This document shows, piece after piece, positions 7,204-16,502 of a stretch of 44,108 nt of DNA. The notes under the pieces are model-generated. The model had not been told where the DNA came from and did no database searches. It was given only the letters and a program-made list of their open reading frames with translations. The translations under genes and the position numbers were made by a program. The stretch covers positions 1 to 44,108 of the forward strand of contig CAJPJR010000012.1 of the NCBI GenBank assembly GCA_905369775.1, given 5' to 3'. The first letter of the stretch is position 1. Each line of letters starts with the position of its first letter. Source of the stretch: Prevotellaceae bacterium UBA1746. Lineage in GTDB: Bacteria; Bacteroidota; Bacteroidia; Bacteroidales; Bacteroidaceae.

Positions 7204-7222
7204 AATCTACTCATTTCTCCTC

Positions 7223-8830
<1,608 letters not shown>

Positions 8831-8843
8831 AACGATTCACTCT

Positions 8844-8880
8844 CGCGCCGCCTTACGGACTTGCGCGTCCCGGCGGCGCG
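8844..8880 (+). other. Strong hairpin between pyrG and yidC
   Basis: A perfect nine-base-pair stem CGCGCCGCC/GGCGGCGCG with a 19-base loop is followed by CAGCTTTTCT. The T run is weak, so it may be an inefficient terminator or an mRNA structure. It ends 13 bases before the yidC start and could shield its ribosome-binding region. Confidence 0.55.
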
Positions 8881-8893
8881 CAGCTTTTCTGCT

Positions 8894-10777
8894 ATGAATA
8901 AGAACAATATCACCGCTATCGTGCTGATGATTTTGGTCGTTTTCGGCTTCTCTTATTGGAGTTCGCACAACAATAAGCCCAAAACCGAATCCACCGCGAC
9001 CGAAAGCACAGCACCGACCGCTTCGGCGACAGCGAACAGCGCTTCGACCGCAGTGCCGACAGACAGCAACGCGATTTTCGCCGCGGCACGCGCCACGCGT
9101 GAGGACATGATTCCCGTGGTGCTGAAAAACGAGAACATCGAGGTGACCATCAGTCCCAAGGGGGGACAGGTGAGTCGCGTGGTGCTCAAGAATTTTAAGA
9201 GCTATGCCGACTACAAAGCGGGCAAACAGCGCGCATTGGTGCTCTACAATGAAGACGATGCCTCCTTGGACATGAGCTTTGACACGAAGTCGGAAAACAT
9301 CTCTACGTCAGCGCTTTATTTCATGCCGGAGAACGTGTCGGCACGGGCTGTGACGATGACGGCGAGCGGTAAGAACGGCGAGAAAATAGCCATTGACTAC
9401 ACCCTCACCGACGACTATATGCTCAATATGAGTGTGCGCACGGAAGGACTCGCCCAACAATTCTCACCCAAGACGAAGACTTTCGGATTGAAGTGGAAAG
9501 ACAACGTGCGCCAGTACGAAAAGGGCTACTACTTTGAGAACATGTATTCGACGCTGACCTACAAAGACAGCGACGGCAGCAGTGATCACCTCAAAGAACA
9601 GGGCGACAAGCAAGAAAAGGTGGATCGCCCCGTGGATTGGGTGGCTTTCAAGAACCAATATTTCAGTGCGGTGCTCATCGCTAAGGATGCTTTCACCGCT
9701 GCCGACCTCGACAGTCGACAACTGGCGGAGCATTCGGGCTATTTGAAGAGCTTCTCGGCCGATTTGGAGGCGCCTTTCGATCCTTCGGGCAAAACGGCTG
9801 CGCAGTTCCAGTGGTATTTCGGACCGAACAACTTCCGTTTGCTGCAATCGATGGAAAAGCATGCGCTGAATCCCCATCAAGATCTTGATTTGCAGAAGCT
9901 CGTTTACCTCGGATGGCCCGTGGTGCGCTGGATCAACCGCTTCTTCACGATCTACGTGTTCGACTTCCTCACTTCGCTCAACCTGCCGATGTGGCTGGTG
10001 CTGGTGATCATCACCTTGCTGCTGCGTGCCATCGTCTACGTGCCGACGAAAAAGAGCTTCCTCAGTTCGGCCAAGACGCGTGTGCTCCGACCGAAAGTGG
10101 AAGAAATCAACGCGAAATATCCGAACAAGGAGGACGCGCTGAAACGCCAACAGGAAACGATGGCGCTCTACTCACAATATGGTTCGAGTCCGCTGGGCGG
10201 CTGTTTGCCCATGCTCATCCAGATGCCGATCTGGATCGCGATGTTCAACTTTGTCCCCAACGCCATCGAACTCCGTCAACAGAGCTTCCTTTGGGCCGAC
10301 GACCTCTCGGCTTACGACGATTTGATCTCGTGGAGCACGAATATCTGGGGCCTGGGCAACCACCTCTCGCTCTTCTGTGTGCTCTTCTGCCTGACCAACT
10401 TGCTGTATAGCTACATGTCGATGCGCCAACAACGGGATTCCATGGCCGCTGCACCCGATCAAGCGGCGAATATGAAGGTGTTGCAGTACTCGATGTTCCT
10501 GATGCCTGTGATGTTCTTCTTCATGTTCAACAAATACAGCGCGGGCCTTAACTTCTACTACTTCATCTCGCTGTTTAGCTCGGCTGCCACGATGTGGTAT
10601 CTGCGTCGGACGACGGACGACGAGAAACTGCTGGCGAAGCTCGAAGCCTACTACGAGAAGAACAAGAACAACCCGCAGAAGAAAACTTCGGGGCTGGCAG
10701 CTCGACTGCAGGCGCTCAACGAACAACAACAGAAGTTGCTCGAAGAACAACGCCGCCGCAACGGGCACGGCAATTGA
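8894..10777 (+). CDS. yidC: Membrane protein insertase YidC
   Basis: This is a 627-residue insertase and chaperone of the inner membrane. It has an N-terminal anchor (ITAIVLMILVVFGFSYW), a Ser/Thr/Ala-rich linker, a large periplasmic beta domain (about residues 80-340) and a C-terminal 60KD_IMP domain with five predicted membrane segments. The insertase part shows MWLVLVIITLLLRAIVYVP, the cytoplasmic helical hairpin and GGCLPMLIQMPIW. The tail is basic and glutamine-rich, as in YidC proteins that contact ribosomes. MNKNN is the natural start, while an ATG at 8861 lies in the preceding hairpin. Length agrees with other Bacteroidetes YidC proteins. Confidence 0.97.
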   Translation: MNKNNITAIVLMILVVFGFSYWSSHNNKPKTESTATESTAPTASATANSASTAVPTDSNAIFAAARATREDMIPVVLKNENIEVTISPKGGQVSRVVLKNFKSYADYKAGKQRALVLYNEDDASLDMSFDTKSENISTSALYFMPENVSARAVTMTASGKNGEKIAIDYTLTDDYMLNMSVRTEGLAQQFSPKTKTFGLKWKDNVRQYEKGYYFENMYSTLTYKDSDGSSDHLKEQGDKQEKVDRPVDWVAFKNQYFSAVLIAKDAFTAADLDSRQLAEHSGYLKSFSADLEAPFDPSGKTAAQFQWYFGPNNFRLLQSMEKHALNPHQDLDLQKLVYLGWPVVRWINRFFTIYVFDFLTSLNLPMWLVLVIITLLLRAIVYVPTKKSFLSSAKTRVLRPKVEEINAKYPNKEDALKRQQETMALYSQYGSSPLGGCLPMLIQMPIWIAMFNFVPNAIELRQQSFLWADDLSAYDDLISWSTNIWGLGNHLSLFCVLFCLTNLLYSYMSMRQQRDSMAAAPDQAANMKVLQYSMFLMPVMFFFMFNKYSAGLNFYYFISLFSSAATMWYLRRTTDDEKLLAKLEAYYEKNKNNPQKKTSGLAARLQALNEQQQKLLEEQRRRNGHGN

Positions 10778-10797
10778 TCCTCTCAAAACAACATTAC

Positions 10798-10828
10798 GTG
10801 AGACGCGCCCCCACGGAGCGCGTCTCAC
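10798..10828 (+). terminator. Hairpin after yidC
   Basis: An 11-base-pair stem GTGAGACGCGC/GCGCGTCTCAC has a nine-base loop and no T run after it. It lies 20 bases after the yidC stop and 22 bases before the next start. It could be a weak terminator or a messenger-stabilising structure. Confidence 0.45.
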
Positions 10829-10850
10829 AACCTATAAATAGCTCCTTACC

Positions 10851-13034
10851 ATGTCTCTCCAAACTCTCATGATCGGAACCGCCCTGAGTCTCGCGACCCT
10901 CACCGGCGCCGTTGCCTCGGAAAGCAGTGCGCAGACTTTCATCGGCCGGCAAACTCCGGCCCTGAAATCCGACCGTATGACGCCCGAAGCCCTTTGGGCC
11001 ATGGGACGCATCGGCAGTGTGCAAGCCAATGCGGCCGGTACCCGAGCCGTGTATGCCGTCACTTACTACAGCGTGCCGGAAAACAAATCGCACAGCGTGC
11101 TTTATCTGTTGGATCTCAAGACCAAACATTCGCAACGCCTCACCACTTCCACTCACAGCGAGAGCGGTGCCGTGTGGATCAAGGTCGGCAACGAAGAGCA
11201 AATCGCTTATCTTTCGGCCGAAAGCGGCAGCAACCAACTTTGGGTCATGAGCGCCGACGGCAGTCACCGCCGACAGATCAGCCACGAAGCCGACGACGTG
11301 CAAGACTTCCTCTTCTCGCCCGACAGCAAACGCGTGATTCTCGTCAAAGAGGTGCAACAAAACACCTCGATCGCCCCGAAAGAAAAAGACCTTCCCAAGG
11401 CCACCGGTATGGTCATCAACGATTTGATGTACAAGCACTGGGATCAATACGTCACCACAGCGCCCCACCCTTTCTTGGCAGACTTCGACGGGGAAAAAAT
11501 CACAGTGGAGAAGGATCTGCTGGAAGGCGAACCCTTCGAATCGCCCATGATGCCTTTCGGCGGTAACGAACAGTTGGCTTGGAGTCCCGACAGTCGACAA
11601 ATTGCTTACACCTGTCGCAAGAAAACAGGCCGCGACTACGCCACTTCCACCGACAGCGACATCTTCCTCTACGACATCGCGAAGAAAACCACGCGCAACC
11701 TCTGCAAACCCGAGGGTTGGACCGCACCGAGCGAGACAGATTACACCCGCAGTCTCCAAAACCAACCGATCAATGCGAAGAACGGCCAAGATGCCAACGT
11801 CGGCTACGACCAGAACCCGCAGTTCTCGCCCGACGGCAAGTACATTGCGTGGAGCAGCATGGAGCGCGACGGCTATGAAAGCGACCGCGCACGTCTCTGC
11901 GTCTACGAATTGCGTACCGGCAAGAAGAGTTACGTCACCGAAGGCTTCGACAGCGGTGTAGATGCCTTCCTGTGGTCGCCCGACAGCAAGCGGCTGTACT
12001 TTGCCGGCGTCTGGCACGGGAAAGTCAACCTCCACGTTGCCGACCTCAAAGGGAAATTACGCCAAATCACCGACGACCCGGCCGACTACTCCCTCGTTTC
12101 GCTTCTCCCCGGCGAGAAACAGTTGCTGGTGAAGCGTCATTCGCTTTCCCGTCCCGATGAAATCTACACCGTAGACGTGAAAAACGGTCGTGTCGCCCAA
12201 CTCACCGAAGAAAACAAGTGGTTCTACGATCACCTCGCGTGGGGCGACGTGAAAGAACGCTGGACGAAAACCGTAGACGGCCAAAAGATGCTCAGTTGGG
12301 TCATCTATCCTCCGCATTTCGACCCGACGAAAAAGTACCCTACTCTCCTGTTCTGTGAAGGCGGTCCGCAAAGTCCCGTCAGCCAATTCTGGAGCTACCG
12401 TTGGAACTTCCAAATCATGGCCGCACAAGGCTATATTGTCATCGCGCCCAACCGCCGCGGTTTGCCCGGTTTCGGCAAAGAATGGCTCGAAGAGATCAGC
12501 GGTGACTACACCGGCCTCTGCATGCAGGACTATCTCTCCGCCATCGACGACATTGCCTCCGAGCCCTATGTGGATCGCGAGCGCCTCGGTGCAGTCGGCG
12601 CCTCGTTCGGCGGTTTCAGTGTCTACTGGTTGGCCGGCAACCACAACAAGCGCTTCAAAGCCTTCATTGCGCACGACGGAATCTACAACACCCAACAACA
12701 ATACACCGAGACCGAAGAACTTTGGTTCGCCAACTGGGACATGGGCTCCGCTCCTTGGGTGAAAAATGCCGAGGGTCAGCAACAAAAGGCCTTCCGCACC
12801 TCGCCCCACCTATATGTCGATCGTTGGGACACCCCCATTCTCTGCATTCACGGGCAACGTGATTTCCGCATTGAGTACACCCAAGCAGAAAGTGCCTTCA
12901 CCGCAGCCCGCCTGCGCGGCATTCCCGCTCAACTTCTCCTCTTCCCCGACGAGAACCACTGGGTACTCCGTCCGCAAAACGGCATTCTCTGGCAACGCAC
13001 CTTCTTCCGTTGGCTCGACAAATATCTCAAGTAA
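10851..13034 (+). CDS. S9-family dipeptidyl peptidase, DPP5-like
   Basis: This 727-residue protein has an N-terminal export signal (LSLATLTGAVASESSAQ), a WD40-like beta-propeller (about residues 40-440) with repeated FSPDSKR/WSPDSRQ motifs, and a C-terminal alpha/beta-hydrolase domain. The catalytic triad is visible as Ser585 in GASFGG, Asp671 in GQRDFRIEY and His703 in DENHWV. Porphyromonas DPP5 has this architecture and releases dipeptides in the periplasm. The closeness to DPP5 specifically is a judgement from motifs, and another S9C acyl/oligopeptidase activity is possible. The MFS transporter gene starts 42 bases downstream. Confidence 0.88.
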   Translation: MSLQTLMIGTALSLATLTGAVASESSAQTFIGRQTPALKSDRMTPEALWAMGRIGSVQANAAGTRAVYAVTYYSVPENKSHSVLYLLDLKTKHSQRLTTSTHSESGAVWIKVGNEEQIAYLSAESGSNQLWVMSADGSHRRQISHEADDVQDFLFSPDSKRVILVKEVQQNTSIAPKEKDLPKATGMVINDLMYKHWDQYVTTAPHPFLADFDGEKITVEKDLLEGEPFESPMMPFGGNEQLAWSPDSRQIAYTCRKKTGRDYATSTDSDIFLYDIAKKTTRNLCKPEGWTAPSETDYTRSLQNQPINAKNGQDANVGYDQNPQFSPDGKYIAWSSMERDGYESDRARLCVYELRTGKKSYVTEGFDSGVDAFLWSPDSKRLYFAGVWHGKVNLHVADLKGKLRQITDDPADYSLVSLLPGEKQLLVKRHSLSRPDEIYTVDVKNGRVAQLTEENKWFYDHLAWGDVKERWTKTVDGQKMLSWVIYPPHFDPTKKYPTLLFCEGGPQSPVSQFWSYRWNFQIMAAQGYIVIAPNRRGLPGFGKEWLEEISGDYTGLCMQDYLSAIDDIASEPYVDRERLGAVGASFGGFSVYWLAGNHNKRFKAFIAHDGIYNTQQQYTETEELWFANWDMGSAPWVKNAEGQQQKAFRTSPHLYVDRWDTPILCIHGQRDFRIEYTQAESAFTAARLRGIPAQLLLFPDENHWVLRPQNGILWQRTFFRWLDKYLK

Positions 13035-13076
13035 CCCTTTTCCCTACTATCAACCCAATTCCTCACGCTCACAACA

Positions 13077-14450
13077 ATGAACGTTACACAACCCATCGCA
13101 CAAAAGCTCAACGATTCCGCATCGGCTCGTTGGACTGCCCTCATCATTGTGTCCTTCACCATGATGATGGGCTACTATGTCACGGACCTTCTCTCGCCGC
13201 TCGAGAAAATCCTCACAGCTCCCACTGCACAAGGTGGCCTCGGATGGAGCGCCGACGACTATGGTTTCTTCTCCGGTAGCTACGGCCTCATCAACGTGTT
13301 CCTCCTGATGCTCTTCTTCGGCGGCATCATTCTCGACAAACTGGGTATTCGCTTCACCGGCGTACTCAGTACCGCACTCATGGTCGTAGGCGTACTCATC
13401 AAATACGTGGCCGTCTCCACCGATTTCCACGGAGCCGTGTTCAGCCTCGGTTCTTTCCACCTTCCCATGTCGGCCGCAGTGGCTTGCTTGGGCTTCGCCA
13501 TCTTCGGCGTGGGCTGTGAAATCACCGGTATCACCATTTCGAAAACCATCACCAAGTGGTTCACCGGCCACGAGATGGCCTTGGCCATGGGTGTGCAGGT
13601 AGCGCTCGCCCGTCTCGGCACCGCCGCTGCCCTCAGTGCCAACCTCCCCATGGCGAAAGCCACCTCTCTGGGCATTCAGCTCCCCGTGATCGTAGGAGCC
13701 GCCCTGCTCATCGCCGGTTTCCTCGGTTTCCTGGTCTACAATGTGATGGATCGCCGTTTGGATGCCTCGATCGCAGCAGTAGACGGAGAGTCTGTCACCG
13801 AAGAAGCCGAAGACGAGAGTTTCAAGTTCTCCGATCTCGGAAAAATCTTCTCCAATCCCGGTTTCTGGCTCATCGCCCTGCTCTGCCTGCTCTTCTACAG
13901 CGGCGTGTTCCCCTTCTTGAAGTTTGCCACTAAGTTGATGATCTCCAATTATAACGTGCCCGAGGACTATGCCGGCATGATTCCCGGTCTGCTCCCCTTC
14001 GGAACGATCATCCTCACGCCCCTTTTCGGCATTGTCTATGACAAGGTCGGCAAAGGTGCCACCCTTATGCTCATCGGCTCGGTGATGCTCACCGCTGTGC
14101 ACTTCACCTTCATGCTCAACGTCCTCCCCTTCGGCTGGTTCGCCATCATTCTCATGCTCGTCCTCGGTGTCGCCTTCGCCCTTGTGCCCTCTGCCATGTG
14201 GCCCAGCGTGCCCAAGATCATTCCCATGAAGTTGCTCGGATCGGCCTTCGCCATTATCTTCTACATTCAGAACATCGGTCTCACGCTCGTTCCCATGTGG
14301 ATCGGTAAGATGAATGGTGCCGACCCCTCCTACAGGACTTCGATGGCTATCTTCACCTGCTTCGGTGCGATCTCCGTCCTCCTCGCCCTTGCCCTCCTCT
14401 ACATGGACAAGAAGAAAGGCTACGGCTTGCAGAAAAAGAACAGCAAATAA
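13077..14450 (+). CDS. Major facilitator superfamily transporter
   Basis: The protein has 457 residues with about 12 hydrophobic segments and a central acidic loop (VTEEAEDESFKFSD). GGIILDKLGIRFTG after the second helix, and FGIVYDKVGKG in the second half, match the MFS signature loops. The opening (MMMGYYVTDLLSPLEKIL) and the GCEITGITISKTITKWF stretch recall MFSD1-like transporters. The substrate is not shown by sequence. Position directly after the secreted S9 peptidase suggests uptake of dipeptides or amino acids. A strong bidirectional terminator follows. Confidence 0.88.
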   Translation: MNVTQPIAQKLNDSASARWTALIIVSFTMMMGYYVTDLLSPLEKILTAPTAQGGLGWSADDYGFFSGSYGLINVFLLMLFFGGIILDKLGIRFTGVLSTALMVVGVLIKYVAVSTDFHGAVFSLGSFHLPMSAAVACLGFAIFGVGCEITGITISKTITKWFTGHEMALAMGVQVALARLGTAAALSANLPMAKATSLGIQLPVIVGAALLIAGFLGFLVYNVMDRRLDASIAAVDGESVTEEAEDESFKFSDLGKIFSNPGFWLIALLCLLFYSGVFPFLKFATKLMISNYNVPEDYAGMIPGLLPFGTIILTPLFGIVYDKVGKGATLMLIGSVMLTAVHFTFMLNVLPFGWFAIILMLVLGVAFALVPSAMWPSVPKIIPMKLLGSAFAIIFYIQNIGLTLVPMWIGKMNGADPSYRTSMAIFTCFGAISVLLALALLYMDKKKGYGLQKKNSK

Positions 14451-14487
14451 AACGTGTACTGCCAATTTCGGTGACACACCCAATAAG

Positions 14488-14520
14488 AAAGCCCGCAAAG
14501 CGACATGCTTTGCGGGCTTT
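14488..14520. terminator. Bidirectional terminator between convergent genes
   Basis: AAAGCCCGCAAAGC pairs perfectly with GCTTTGCGGGCTTT over 14 bases around a GACAT loop. T or A runs lie at both ends, so it can serve the MFS gene and the convergent gene at 14586. Confidence 0.9.
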
Positions 14521-14585
14521 ACTTTTGCCTTACCGACAAGAATAGACAGCAGCAACGCGCTCAAGGCGTTCCATCGGAAAGGAAG

Positions 14586-15101
14586 TCAGCGACAACCTTT
14601 GTCACGGCTCACGATCTTCGCAATCATCGGGCGGCCGTTGTGCGTCACCATGCGTACAATCGTTTCGCCTTTCACTCCCCCATCGTTATACGTCACCACA
14701 TAGTCTCGACCGCTGCGTACCCGGATCTGCAAAACGCCGGCCGTGTTATCGCCGCCGTTGATGCACGTGCGAAAGATCCAAATGCCGTAGCCCGTGCCGT
14801 CGTATTCATCGACATAAGCTTTGCGCAACTCACGGAGCATAGCTGGGGTGCAAATAGCCTCGACTTTCTTTTCATCGAGCTTTCCGTCGTACAGCACCAC
14901 TTCGGTGTAAAACCTCCGCAGAACCGCTTCATCGGCTGCGGTCGAAGCCGACTTTTTCACGACGATCGGCGCACGATCCGTCGACACCGGCACAACCTCC
15001 ATCCCCTTCGCGCCACTTCCGGACAACAAGAACCAACCGGCCAACAAAAAGCCGCCGCGACAAAGGAGGGACCGTAAACTAAAAAATAGGGGCTGTTTCA
15101 T
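14586..15101 (-). CDS. Exported protein of unknown function
   Basis: The protein has 171 residues with an N-terminal hydrophobic segment (GGFLLAGWFLLSGSGAKG) that looks like a signal peptide. The mature region has the pattern LRRFYTEVVLY ... CTPAMLRELRKAY ... YVVTYNDGGVKGETIVRMVTHNGRPMIAKI. This recalls NTF2-like/DUF3828 periplasmic domains, but I cannot assign a family with confidence. It holds two cysteines in the core and one near the C-terminus. It appears monocistronic, between the MFS terminator and the hairpin at 15252. Confidence 0.78.
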   Translation of the reverse strand: MKQPLFFSLRSLLCRGGFLLAGWFLLSGSGAKGMEVVPVSTDRAPIVVKKSASTAADEAVLRRFYTEVVLYDGKLDEKKVEAICTPAMLRELRKAYVDEYDGTGYGIWIFRTCINGGDNTAGVLQIRVRSGRDYVVTYNDGGVKGETIVRMVTHNGRPMIAKIVSRDKGCR

Positions 15102-15251
15102 AGGGCTTTTTTACTGTTATGTTACAGCGCGAATTTACACACAAATAATTTCTCGGCAACACCTTTTCTTGCCAAACACCATTCTTACATCGCGAGAACA
15201 GAATCTCTCTACCCCGTTTCGGCCTCCGTCCTTCATTTTATGCAAGCAAAA

Positions 15252-15297
15252 GGCAGCAACAGTCGTTCGCTGTTTGCGAGAGACGCCTGTTGCTGCC
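15252..15297 (-). terminator. Terminator after the 15371 lipoprotein gene
   Basis: GGCAGCAACAG pairs with CTGTTGCTGCC over 11 bases with a 24-base loop. On the reverse strand it is followed by TTTTGCTTGC. The T run is short and the loop long, so strength is uncertain. Confidence 0.55.
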
Positions 15298-15370
15298 AAT
15301 CGGTGGACATTCCGTGCGCGGACCGTCGACGAACGACGAAACGACGGACAAAAATCACCTCAGTTTTCCC

Positions 15371-15958
15371 TTATGCTCGTTTGCCGTTGAACACATAAGT
15401 GAGCGGGAAGGGCATTTTTCCGGGTTGCAAGCTATATTCCAGCTCGAGCACCCCGTCTTTCACCGTGCCGATCACATTATATTCCGTGGCAGGGAACACT
15501 CGATAGGGCATTTCTTCCTTTTTCTGCTTGAGCGGCACCAGTTGGATCTCGGCGTCTGCCTTGGCTTTGCCACTGAGCACGAAGTCCTTTTCGCCCGTCT
15601 TCACCACTTTTACGCCCTTGAGCGTGTAGCCTTTCTGTGCGGCGCTCGAATAAGGTGCTCCCTCGATGAGATCAATGTCATAAGCCTCCGTCGTGATGTC
15701 AACCGTCGAATCGGTTGCGGGCACCATCTTCAGGTTGTGCTCCTTCAACTGGCCCAGCACGGCCTCTTGGCCAAACATTTTGATCGAGAAACGTTGGCTG
15801 ACGACGTACGTACCGGCCAGTGCCTCAGTCTTGAGTTTCGCCACAACGGGTTGTTTCGGCTTTTCGACTTCGTCTTTGTCGCACGAAACGGTCACACATG
15901 CATTGGCAGCGAGCAACAAGGCCGCTCCGAAGGCGGCCAACTTAAATTGGATTTGCAT
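15371..15958 (-). CDS. Lipoprotein, possibly calycin-like
   Basis: The protein has 195 residues. The signal sequence ends TVSC followed by DKDE, a plausible lipobox with Cys26. The mature chain is mainly alternating beta pattern (LAGTYVVSQRFSIKMFG ... YDIDLIEGAPYSSAAQKGYTLKGVKVVKTGEKDFVLSG). It ends in VLELEYSLQPGKMPFPLTYVFNGKR. This resembles Bacteroidetes calycin-like surface lipoproteins, but I am not sure of the family. It has its own promoter 33 bases upstream of the start. Confidence 0.8.
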   Translation of the reverse strand: MQIQFKLAAFGAALLLAANACVTVSCDKDEVEKPKQPVVAKLKTEALAGTYVVSQRFSIKMFGQEAVLGQLKEHNLKMVPATDSTVDITTEAYDIDLIEGAPYSSAAQKGYTLKGVKVVKTGEKDFVLSGKAKADAEIQLVPLKQKKEEMPYRVFPATEYNVIGTVKDGVLELEYSLQPGKMPFPLTYVFNGKRA

Positions 15959-15990
15959 AATCGAAGTATTTGTCGTGAATTATTCGGGTG

Positions 15991-16022
15991 CAAAGTTACG
16001 CGAAGTCCGCTGCAATGACAAT
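15991..16022 (-). promoter_or_regulatory. Promoter of the 15371 lipoprotein gene
   Basis: The reverse strand reads ATTG (16022-16019), then 20 bases, then TAACTTTG (15998-15991), a full -7 match with a partial -33 box. Confidence 0.7.
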
Positions 16023-16186
16023 CCCCATTTGTTAGGATATTCTGTTTTCTCCTCTCATCAGCTGCCGACCGCAGCCTCCTCTTTCACTCTCGCGCACAAG
16101 CCCCGGACTGTTCTCGCCGTTTTTCGCCGAGCAACACGCGACAGCGGAAAAAAGCCTGCACCTTTCAATGACAGTTGCGACATACG

Positions 16187-16220
16187 AAAAAAGCGCTTCA
16201 CCCAGTTGAGTGAAGCGCTT
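16187..16220 (-). terminator. Terminator of tRNA-Asp
   Basis: An 11-base-pair stem AAGCGCTTCAC/GTGAAGCGCTT lies 18 bases after the tRNA 3' end. It is followed on the reverse strand by a T run. Confidence 0.85.
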
Positions 16221-16237
16221 GCAATAAACGAAACTTG

Positions 16238-16311
16238 CGGTGCGTACGGGACTCGAACCCGTGACCCCATGCGTGACAGGCATGTATTCTAACCAGCTGA
16301 ACTAACGCACC
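16238..16311 (-). tRNA. tRNA-Asp(GTC)
   Basis: A complete 74-base cloverleaf is read on the reverse strand. The acceptor is GGTGCGT/ACGCACC with discriminator G, the D arm is TTCAGCTGGTTAGAA, and the anticodon loop CTGTCAC is closed by CATGC/GCATG. The T loop is GGGTTCGAGTCCC. CCA is not encoded. Confidence 0.97.
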
Positions 16312-16329
16312 TTGTTTTGATTACGGGTG

Positions 16330-16361
16330 CAAAGGTAGGCATTCATTCCCAATACTCCAAA
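16330..16361 (-). promoter_or_regulatory. Promoter of tRNA-Asp
   Basis: On the reverse strand TTTG (16361-16358) is followed by exactly 20 bases and TACCTTTG (16337-16330). This is a consensus Bacteroidetes promoter 18 bases before the tRNA. Confidence 0.85.
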
Positions 16362-16405
16362 TTTTCGGGAAGGAAAAATGAAGAAATCCCCCATTTTCAC
16401 AAGAA

Positions 16406-16440
16406 AATCCCGCGATTTCGGTGGAAATCGCGGGATTTTT
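16406..16440. terminator. Terminator after susD
   Basis: AATCCCGCGATTTC pairs with GAAATCGCGGGATT over 14 bases with a GGTG loop. Runs of A and T on either side let it work both ways. On the reverse strand it closes the susC-susD unit. Confidence 0.88.
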
Positions 16441-16502
16441 TCTCACCGGCCGAGAACGATCGTCCTTTCTATCGCCACTGCGTGTACACCACTGCGCGCA
16501 GT

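Noticed and set aside
8861..8893. Earlier ATG of yidC
   Set aside because: It would add 11 residues inside a stem-loop and no signal-anchor context. MNKNN directly precedes the membrane segment.
13050..14564. Open frame opposite the MFS transporter
   Set aside because: It is the complement of hydrophobic codons and its glutamate/histidine richness is an artefact.
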